Of a stretch of DNA of 32,404 bases, positions 25,932 to 32,404 are shown in pieces. The DNA is from an uncultured Myroides sp. (GTDB lineage: Bacteria; Bacteroidota; Bacteroidia; Flavobacteriales; Flavobacteriaceae). The stretch covers positions 1 through 32,404 of the forward strand of contig CAJYTF010000010.1 in the NCBI GenBank assembly GCA_913777665.1. Direction: 5' to 3'. The stretch's first letter is position 1. Every line of letters starts with the position of its first letter. The notes beneath the pieces were generated by a model, which saw only the letters and a program-made list of their open reading frames with translations, made no database searches and was not told where the DNA came from. Made by a program: the position numbers and the translations under genes.

Positions 25932-25939
25932 TAAATTTG
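25932..25939 (+). promoter_or_regulatory. -7 box for mutS2
   Basis: TAAATTTG matches TAnnTTTG and ends 22 nt before ATG 25962. Confidence 0.5.
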
Positions 25940-25961
25940 ATGTTTGATAGAGTATTTACAA

Positions 25962-28136
25962 ATGAAATTGATTGCAAAAAAAACGCTACAAGATTTAGAA
26001 TTCAGCACCATATTAGAACAAATAAGCGATTTATGTACCACCGAAATAGGTAAGGAACACGCATTGCTTATAGAACCAATTGATAATAAAGAACAGCTGT
26101 TAGAAGAATTAAAGCAAACGTCGGAATATGTATCTTCTTTCAGCAATCAAAACGCCATACCATCGCATTATTTTGATCCTATTAATTACGAATTAAAGAT
26201 GCTGCGGATTGAAGACAGTTTTTTAGAAGCATCAAGCTTTAAAAAAATAGCTTCTTTGGTTTCAACCACGAACGAATTAATTACTTTTTTAAAAAAGTTT
26301 CACGAATATTACAGTGCATTATACAATGCTACAACCATAACCCAGCCTAATAAAATAATTCTGCAAAATATTGAGCAGGTTTTAGATAAATACGGCGAAA
26401 TTAAAGACACCGCTTCGATTGATTTAAAAGCAATTAGGCAAAATATTCAGATTGTTCGAGGAAAAATTAATCAAAGTTTTGGCTTTGCTTTACAACAATA
26501 TAATTCGGCAGGATATTTAGACGATATTAAAGAATCTATTGTAGAAAATCGTAGAGTTTTAGCGGTTTTGGCAATGCATCGTAAAAAAGTAAAAGGTTCG
26601 GTTTTGGGTCAGTCTAAAACAGGAAGCATTATTTATATGGAACCCGAAAATACGTTTAAGTTTTCTAGGGAATTAAGTAATTTAGAATACGAAGAACGCG
26701 AGGAAATCATGCGAATTTTACGTGTTTTAACCAATAGTATTCGTCCGTTTCATGAGGAACTGATTGTTTTCCAGAATCTTTTGGCGCATATTGATATTGT
26801 TGCTGCAAAAGCAAAACATGCCGAAAAAATAAACGGAATACTGCCAACTATTTCAACCGAAAAAAGACTGTTTTTTCGCGATGCGTTCCATCCAATTTTG
26901 TTATTAAACAATCGAATTAAGGGCAAACAAACATATCCGCAAACCATAGAATTAACTAATAATGAGCGTATTATTGTTATTTCGGGACCAAATGCGGGCG
27001 GGAAATCAATTACATTAAAAACAATTGGTTTGTTGCAGTTAATGCTGCAAAGCGGTATGTTGATTCCGGTACACGAACGCAGTGAAACGTTTTTGTTCGA
27101 TAGAATTTTAACCGATATCGGAGACAATCAATCTATTGAAAATCAATTAAGTACTTATAGTTATCGATTGAAAAATATGAATTATTTTTTGAAGAAATGT
27201 AACGATAAGACTTTGTTTTTGATTGATGAATTTGGTACAGGATCTGATCCAGAATTAGGTGGAGCTTTGGCTGAAGTTTTTCTGGAAGAATTTTACGATC
27301 GTGAGGCTTTCGGTATCATAACCACGCATTACACCAACCTAAAAATTCTGGCGAACGAACTGCCACATGCAACAAATGCCAACATGATGTTCGATGAAAA
27401 ATCGTTAGAACCAATGTACAAATTGAGTTTAGGACAAGCAGGAAGTTCTTTTACATTTGAAGTTGCACAGAAAAACGGAATTCCGTATGGATTGATTAAT
27501 CGGGCGAAAAAGAAAATCGAAACAGATAAAGTCCGTTTTGACAAAACTATTGCCAATCTTCAAAAAGAACGTTCGCGATTAGAAAAAACTTCGGAAAATT
27601 TAAAAGAAGAAGAAAAACGTGCCCGTGAAGAAAGCAATAAAATGAATAACATCAACACAAAAATTCAAGATAAGTTAGAACGTTATCAGGAATTGTACGA
27701 TGCGAACCAGCGATTGATCTATTTAGGACAACGTTTTGATGATCTTTCTGAAAAATATTTCAACAATAAAGACAAGAAAACGCTTATTGGCGAATTGCTT
27801 AAAACGGTTGAAATTGAAAATTCTAAACGAAAGAAAATTACCATAAAAGAGAAAAAGGTAAAAGAACAGGAAATTTTGCAATTAAAGGTTGATGTAGAAC
27901 AAAAATTGGAAAAAATTCGAGAAGAAAAGAAAGAGAAAAAAGCTAAAGAACAACAGCAACAACAGGCAAATAAAACAAATTTCGAGTTAAAAGTTGGCGA
28001 TCGCGTTCGCATGATCGATGGAAAATCGGTTGGAACTATCGATACAATCGAGAAGAATAAAGCAACGGTAAACTACGGTTTTTTTACATCGAAAGTTGCT
28101 TTGGATCAGTTAGAAATGGTCGAACGAAAAAAGTAA
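25962..28136 (+). CDS. mutS2: MutS2-family ATPase lacking the Smr domain
   Basis: 724 residues. It has the MutS core and clamp (about 1-310) and an ABC-type ATPase with Walker A GPNAGGKS (342-349) and Walker B LFLIDEFGTGSD (D422, E423). A long charged coiled coil follows (about 515-670, rich in Lys/Glu with a Gln run), then a KOW-like end (GDRVRMIDGKSVGTIDTIEKN). Bacillus MutS2 continues into a Smr endonuclease domain; here the protein stops before it. MutS2 proteins act on branched DNA or collided ribosomes, not in mismatch repair. ATG 25962 is preferred to a TTG at 25944, which lies closer to the -7 box. Confidence 0.93.
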   Translation: MKLIAKKTLQDLEFSTILEQISDLCTTEIGKEHALLIEPIDNKEQLLEELKQTSEYVSSFSNQNAIPSHYFDPINYELKMLRIEDSFLEASSFKKIASLVSTTNELITFLKKFHEYYSALYNATTITQPNKIILQNIEQVLDKYGEIKDTASIDLKAIRQNIQIVRGKINQSFGFALQQYNSAGYLDDIKESIVENRRVLAVLAMHRKKVKGSVLGQSKTGSIIYMEPENTFKFSRELSNLEYEEREEIMRILRVLTNSIRPFHEELIVFQNLLAHIDIVAAKAKHAEKINGILPTISTEKRLFFRDAFHPILLLNNRIKGKQTYPQTIELTNNERIIVISGPNAGGKSITLKTIGLLQLMLQSGMLIPVHERSETFLFDRILTDIGDNQSIENQLSTYSYRLKNMNYFLKKCNDKTLFLIDEFGTGSDPELGGALAEVFLEEFYDREAFGIITTHYTNLKILANELPHATNANMMFDEKSLEPMYKLSLGQAGSSFTFEVAQKNGIPYGLINRAKKKIETDKVRFDKTIANLQKERSRLEKTSENLKEEEKRAREESNKMNNINTKIQDKLERYQELYDANQRLIYLGQRFDDLSEKYFNNKDKKTLIGELLKTVEIENSKRKKITIKEKKVKEQEILQLKVDVEQKLEKIREEKKEKKAKEQQQQQANKTNFELKVGDRVRMIDGKSVGTIDTIEKNKATVNYGFFTSKVALDQLEMVERKK

Positions 28137-28140
28137 ACGT

Positions 28141-28563
28141 ATGAGTATAATTGATAAAATACCACCAAATAAACAGTTGATTCTTTTTGACGGAGTTTGT
28201 AATTTTTGTGATGAAACCATTCAAAAAGTCATAAAAGCAGATAAAAACAATGTGTTTGTTTTCGCATCGTTACAGTCCGATTTTGGTAAAGAAATCATTA
28301 AATACATTGGCGTAAATCCATCAATAGATTCTATCATTCTATATAATCCGGGTGTGGCTTATTATACCGAAAGTGATGCTGCTATAGAAATTGCTAAACA
28401 GCTAAACGGTTTCTATCCGTTGTTGCAAATTGGTAAAATAGTTCCAAAAAGTTTACGTAATTCGGTGTATCGTTATGTTGCTAAAAATCGCTATAAATGG
28501 TACGGTAAAAAAGACGAATGTATGATTCCGTCTGCCGAAGTCCGCTCAAAATTTTTATCATAA
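28141..28563 (+). CDS. DCC-family thiol-disulfide oxidoreductase-like protein (DUF393/YuxK)
   Basis: 140 residues. The N-terminal LILFDGVCNFCDETIQKV carries the DxxCxxC motif that names the DCC family (C20, C23). Later segments (FASLQSDFGKEI, DSIILYNPG, YRYVAKNRYKWYGKKDECMIPS) match it throughout. A thioredoxin-like fold and redox role are presumed from the CxxC, but no substrate is known. The gene begins 4 nt after the mutS2 stop, so it is probably co-transcribed with it. Confidence 0.9.
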   Translation: MSIIDKIPPNKQLILFDGVCNFCDETIQKVIKADKNNVFVFASLQSDFGKEIIKYIGVNPSIDSIILYNPGVAYYTESDAAIEIAKQLNGFYPLLQIGKIVPKSLRNSVYRYVAKNRYKWYGKKDECMIPSAEVRSKFLS

Positions 28564-28600
28564 ATAAAACAAATAATTTCATCAAACGTACAGCAATCTG

Positions 28601-28608
28601 TATATTTG
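28601..28608 (+). promoter_or_regulatory. -7 box for pheT
   Basis: TATATTTG matches TAnnTTTG and ends 19 nt before ATG 28628. Confidence 0.5.
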
Positions 28609-28627
28609 TGCTTTAAAAAACAAATCA

Positions 28628-31063
28628 ATGCAAATATCATATAACTGGTTAAAACAGTTTATCAAATTAGATATCGCTCCGGAAGAAACAGCCGAAATTT
28701 TAACGAATTTAGGATTGGAAGTAGAAGGTATCAACGCTTACGAAAGTTTAAAAGGTGGGTTAAAAGGCGTTGTTGTTGGTCATGTAATTTCGTGCGAACA
28801 ACACCCTAATGCAGACAAACTTCGTATTACAAAAGTTGATTTAGGCAATGGCGAACCGCCTGTACAAATTGTTTGTGGCGCACCAAATGTGGCTGCCGGA
28901 CAAAAAGTACCTGTTGCAACTATTGGCACCGTTTTGACTGATAAAGAAGGTAATGATTTTGTTATTAAAAAGGGTAAAATTCGTGGCGAAGAAAGTTTCG
29001 GAATGATTTGTGCCGAAGACGAATTAGGTCTAGGCGAAGGTCATGATGGAATTATGATTTTAGATGATAAATTTAAACCAGGAACGCCAGCTGCCGAAGT
29101 TTTTGAAGTATATACTGATACCGTTTTTGAAATTGGTTTAACGCCAAACCGTGCCGATGCTATGAGTCATTGGGGTGTTGCGCGTGATTTGCGTGCAGGT
29201 TTAATTCAAAACAAACCGCAAAATACTTATTCTGAATTAATTACACCAAGTATAAGCAAGTTTAAGGTTGAAAAACGTACGCTGAAGTACGATATTATTG
29301 TTGAAGACAGCAAACTGGCGCCACATTATGCGGGTGTAACCATTTCGGGTATCGAAGTGAAGCCTTCACCAGCTTGGTTGCAAAATTCGTTAAAAGCAAT
29401 TGGTATCACTCCAAAAAATAACATTGTTGATGCTACTAATTACGTGTTGCACGAATTGGGTCAGCCATTGCACGCTTTTGATGCATCGCGTATTAAAGGA
29501 AACAAGATTATTGTAAAAAATGCCACAGAAGGCACAAAATTTATAACATTAGATGGTGTTGAACGTACGTTGCATGCAGAAGACATTGTAATTTGCGATG
29601 AAAACCAACCACTTTGTTTAGCAGGTGTTTTAGGCGGATTAAACTCCGGAGTTAGCGAATATACCACAGCTATATTTTTAGAAAGTGCGTATTTTAATCC
29701 GGTAAGTATTCGTAAAACCGCAAAAGCGCATGGTATTTCTACTGATGCATCGTTCCGTTTTGAAAGAGGTATCGATCCAAGTATTACCACTTACGCTTTA
29801 AAACATGCCGCTATTTTAATTACTGATATTGCTGGCGGAGAAATTACATCTGATATTACGGATTTGTATCCAAAGAAAATAGAAGATTTTTCAGTTTTCT
29901 TGAATTACAGCAATGTCAACAAGATTTTAGGAGAGAATATTCCAAACGAAACAATCAAGAAAATTTTGGTTTCGTTAGATATCAAAGTTACGAATATTAC
30001 CGATAAAGGTTTAGGATTGTCGATTCCGCCTTACCGAGTTGATGTACAGCGTGAAATCGATGTTATCGAAGAAATTCTTCGCGTGTACGGTTTTAACAAC
30101 ATAAAAGTTGGATCTAAAATTAACGCAACAATTGCTTACGGATCTAAAACCGACGATCATAAGGTTCAAAATATTGCAGCAGATCAATTGGTAAGTCAAG
30201 GTTTTTACGAAACAATGTCGAATTCGTTAACAACCACAGCTTATTCAGATTTAATTGCTGATATCAATAAAAACCAGCAGGTTGCCATTTTAAATCCGTT
30301 AAGTCAGGATTTATCAATCATGCGTCAAACCTTGCTTTTTGGCGGATTAGAATCAATCGCTTACAACATCAACCGTAAAAAAGCCGATTTAAAGTATTTT
30401 GAATTTGGTAAAACCTACGCTAAAACATTGTCTGGTTACGAAGAGTATAAGCATTTGGCTTTATTTGCAACAGGAAACAACAACGGTATCAATTGGAACA
30501 CGCCAGCAACATCTGTTGATTTCTTTTTATTTAAAGGATATATTGATGCGTTATTAGTTCGTTTAGGACTTAAAAACATTGAAACAAGACCTAATGAAAG
30601 TGATGTTTTTTCTGAAGGAATCACCTATTATTTAGGCGACAGAAAAGTAGTTGCGTTTGGTAATGTAAAGAAATCGATCTTGAAACATTTCGATATTAAA
30701 CAAGATGTTTTTTATGCCGATTTTAATTGGAATACGATTTTGAATGTAGTTTCAAGCAAAATTAAATTTGCAGAAATTTCTAAATATCCGGTTGTAAAAC
30801 GCGATTTGGCTTTATTGATAAAGAACGAAGTATCGTTTGCAGATGTTTACAAAATTGTAAAACAGGTTGATAAAAACTTAATTTCTGATGTTTCTTTGTT
30901 CGATGTTTATCAAGGCGATAAATTACCAGAAGGAACAAAATCATACGCAATCAGTATGAAGTTACAAGACAAAGACAAAACGTTAACCGATGCACAGATT
31001 GACAGAATAATGAGTAAAATTCAAAACCAATTACAAACCGAAGTTGGTGCAGAATTAAGATAA
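28628..31063 (+). CDS. pheT: Phenylalanine-tRNA ligase beta subunit
   Basis: 811 residues, full length. Domains in order: N-terminal motif MQISYNWLKQFI; OB-fold tRNA-binding domain (about 40-150, with HPNADKLRITKVD and VCGAPNV); B3/B4 editing domain (SDASFRFERGIDP at its end); B5 DNA-binding-like domain; the catalytic-like core; and a C-terminal ferredoxin-fold anticodon-binding domain (SKYPVVKRDLALLI onward). With PheS it charges tRNA-Phe and edits mischarged tyrosine. pheS is not adjacent, so the two subunits are encoded apart. It ends in a strong terminator. Confidence 0.97.
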   Translation: MQISYNWLKQFIKLDIAPEETAEILTNLGLEVEGINAYESLKGGLKGVVVGHVISCEQHPNADKLRITKVDLGNGEPPVQIVCGAPNVAAGQKVPVATIGTVLTDKEGNDFVIKKGKIRGEESFGMICAEDELGLGEGHDGIMILDDKFKPGTPAAEVFEVYTDTVFEIGLTPNRADAMSHWGVARDLRAGLIQNKPQNTYSELITPSISKFKVEKRTLKYDIIVEDSKLAPHYAGVTISGIEVKPSPAWLQNSLKAIGITPKNNIVDATNYVLHELGQPLHAFDASRIKGNKIIVKNATEGTKFITLDGVERTLHAEDIVICDENQPLCLAGVLGGLNSGVSEYTTAIFLESAYFNPVSIRKTAKAHGISTDASFRFERGIDPSITTYALKHAAILITDIAGGEITSDITDLYPKKIEDFSVFLNYSNVNKILGENIPNETIKKILVSLDIKVTNITDKGLGLSIPPYRVDVQREIDVIEEILRVYGFNNIKVGSKINATIAYGSKTDDHKVQNIAADQLVSQGFYETMSNSLTTTAYSDLIADINKNQQVAILNPLSQDLSIMRQTLLFGGLESIAYNINRKKADLKYFEFGKTYAKTLSGYEEYKHLALFATGNNNGINWNTPATSVDFFLFKGYIDALLVRLGLKNIETRPNESDVFSEGITYYLGDRKVVAFGNVKKSILKHFDIKQDVFYADFNWNTILNVVSSKIKFAEISKYPVVKRDLALLIKNEVSFADVYKIVKQVDKNLISDVSLFDVYQGDKLPEGTKSYAISMKLQDKDKTLTDAQIDRIMSKIQNQLQTEVGAELR

Positions 31064-31064
31064 A

Positions 31065-31100
31065 CAAAAAAAAGTCGAGTTTTAAAAACTCGACTTTTTT
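31065..31100. terminator. Bidirectional terminator between pheT and the next gene
   Basis: A-tract, GTCGAGT, T/A-rich loop, ACTCGAC and T tract. The arms extend through the A and T runs, giving a long perfect stem usable from both sides. Confidence 0.85.
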
Positions 31101-31101
31101 A

Positions 31102-31929
31102 TTACATCTTTTTGAAAATTAAATTCGATTTAAAATCTAAATCAATATCTTTTATTACTACTCCACCGTTTGAATCGAACCTTGTAAAATTATAATCCTG
31201 TATTTCTTCTGAAGCTTTTAATTCACTTACGTAATTTTTGCCTTCGTTATTTGTATTGAAAGTAATTGAAACTTTTTCTTGTTTGTAGATCCAGTTTTTT
31301 TCGAACATAAACTTTCCGTTTCTTGACTGGCTGTGATCAATTACATAAGGCTTTAAAAGCACAAATTCCATTTTCTTTAAATTGAAATTTTTATCGTACA
31401 GAAAATATCCCTCATAAAACTGTTCCGAATAAAACTCAATTACATAATCACCTGATTTTGTTTTAGATCGTGAAAACGTATAATCTTTAAAGTTGTTAAA
31501 GAAATCCAGCTCGGGTACATTTACATACTTTCTTATAACCACTTCGGTAAGCCAATACATTGGTGAATCGTTGCCTGAATAGCGGTTAAAAAACAACGTA
31601 TCCATTGCCATTTTGTTTCTTCGATCCTTAACAATGCTTTTGTTGATTTTTTTACTTTTCAGGTTAATGTTCACATCAAACACCGTTTCAGAATTCAGCA
31701 ATTGTGCCGTATCATTAATTGTTGCCTGATGCGATACCAAATAATTGTAATTGTTATCGGCATAATTATTATACATTTGGTTACGTACTTTTTTTATAAT
31801 ATCAATAATGCTGCTGCGCGACAATTTATCAATCACCAATTCTTCCAAATCGGTATCGTCAATCTGTGCCTGTGCATTCCATGAATTAAAAAAAAGTAAT
31901 CCAAAAAGTATAAAAAGGTATTTCTTCAT
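31102..31929 (-). CDS. Secreted protein of unknown function
   Basis: 275 residues with a signal peptide ending AQAQ (about residue 22). The mature region has a helical start (DLEELVIDKLSRSSIIDIIKKV) and then mainly beta-type segments rich in Asn, Lys and Tyr. It somewhat resembles the middle part of large Bacteroidota outer-membrane proteins of the DUF5686 type, without their barrel, but I cannot assign it. ATG 31929 starts the signal peptide and lies 18 nt after a TAAATTTG box. An upstream ATG at 31950 overlaps that box and is rejected. Confidence 0.75.
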   Translation of the reverse strand: MKKYLFILFGLLFFNSWNAQAQIDDTDLEELVIDKLSRSSIIDIIKKVRNQMYNNYADNNYNYLVSHQATINDTAQLLNSETVFDVNINLKSKKINKSIVKDRRNKMAMDTLFFNRYSGNDSPMYWLTEVVIRKYVNVPELDFFNNFKDYTFSRSKTKSGDYVIEFYSEQFYEGYFLYDKNFNLKKMEFVLLKPYVIDHSQSRNGKFMFEKNWIYKQEKVSITFNTNNEGKNYVSELKASEEIQDYNFTRFDSNGGVVIKDIDLDFKSNLIFKKM

Positions 31930-31947
31930 TTGTATATTGTTGCTGTG

Positions 31948-31955
31948 CAAATTTA
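31948..31955 (-). promoter_or_regulatory. -7 box for the 31102-31929 gene
   Basis: TAAATTTG on the minus strand matches TAnnTTTG and ends 18 nt before ATG 31929. Confidence 0.5.
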
Positions 31956-32022
31956 ATGTAATAATAATCTAAACGAAAATATTACATTATAATATACAAC
32001 TAACGTACCACTTTTTAGCTAA

Positions 32023-32385
32023 TTATTTTAAATTGAATGGATAGCGGTTTACAATGTTGGTATTATAGTACGATCCTTTAGATTTTGCAGTTGAAAATTC
32101 TTCCCAGACAGTTATAGGTACATTTGCATGAATATACTCTTCTGCACGCGTTGTGTAAATAATCAAATATCCTTCTTTTTCGTTGCAGCTGTAAAATTCA
32201 ATACGCTTAATCCAAGAACTTTCGGGAGTTGACTGAATTTTTTTAATAGGATAATTCGCTTTTGTGATGTCCTTGCGAGCTTCTACAAATGTACTGTAGG
32301 TTCCGGAAAGTTCCTTACAGTCGGTTTTGCCTTTACAGGCTAATAAAGAAGCAGTTCCAAAAATTATAAGTAACGTTTTTTTCAT
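32023..32385 (-). CDS. KTSC-domain lipoprotein
   Basis: 120 residues. The N-terminus MKKTLLIIFGTASLLAC is a lipoprotein signal with lipobox LLAC (Cys17). Residues about 56-112 (SSWIKRIEFY ... YIHANVPITVWEEFSTAKSKGSYYNTNI) match the KTSC domain pattern: a small beta domain with a serine start, an aromatic-rich strand, VP.xxW/Y, and S-KG.Y.N. KTSC domains occur alone or at the end of some lysyl-tRNA synthetases and their function is unknown. The protein is presumably anchored in the envelope. The promoter region runs off the right edge. Confidence 0.75.
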   Translation of the reverse strand: MKKTLLIIFGTASLLACKGKTDCKELSGTYSTFVEARKDITKANYPIKKIQSTPESSWIKRIEFYSCNEKEGYLIIYTTRAEEYIHANVPITVWEEFSTAKSKGSYYNTNIVNRYPFNLK

Positions 32386-32404
32386 AACACATATATTTAT
32401 TATA

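Noticed and set aside
26750..28012. Antisense frames in mutS2, including a Cys/Phe/Ser-rich one near 27719-28012
   Set aside because: The composition is the complement of the Lys/Glu/Gln coiled coil; it is not a real cysteine-rich protein.

Overview
The window looks like a stretch of core chromosome from a low-GC member of the Flavobacteriaceae (Bacteroidota). Three things point there: the gene content (SurA-like foldases, a kynureninase, a MutS2 without a Smr domain, a CtaA with an extracytoplasmic insertion, a DUF2490 barrel); promoters of the Bacteroidota type, with a TAnnTTTG -7 box usually 15-29 nt before the ATG and little sign of Shine-Dalgarno sites; and lipoprotein and secretion signals typical of the group. 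I see no prophage, transposase, CRISPR array, tRNA gene or integrated element.

Layout. Positions 1-412 hold no protein gene. They carry, on the minus strand, what looks like the promoter and leader of a ribosomal RNA operon whose 16S gene would lie just off the left edge. Positions 413-3001 hold a CoA-binding protein, a sodium:solute symporter (minus) and recR. Positions 3009-3978 (minus) hold a small accessory pair: a CHY zinc-finger lipoprotein and a secreted unknown protein, both with apparent single-base frameshifts. prfC (minus) follows, then two periplasmic SurA/PpiC-type foldases (5808-9184). Two different aconitases, AcnB (9507-12272) and a mitochondrial-type aconitase (13213-15474), flank a secreted unknown protein and a 115-nt GC-rich intergenic element. 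Next come a small membrane protein and kynureninase.

A likely operon runs from 17337 to 22191: an arginase-fold hydrolase, a threonylcarbamoyl-AMP synthase, a CCA-adding enzyme overlapping it by one base, heme A synthase, and a DUF2490 outer-membrane protein. Minus-strand dedA and rhodanese genes follow, then a thiamine pyrophosphokinase convergent with aroC. ung and mutS2 are divergent repair genes sharing a short promoter region; mutS2 is followed by a DCC-family protein and then by pheT with its own promoter. The right edge holds a secreted unknown protein and a KTSC-domain lipoprotein.

This is mostly housekeeping DNA and I found no clear new multi-gene system. The points most worth a second look are the frameshifted CHY-lipoprotein/secreted-protein pair with its T9 tract, the CtaA with an asparagine where the first heme-ligand histidine is expected plus a carbohydrate-module-like insertion, and the GC-rich element between the two aconitases.
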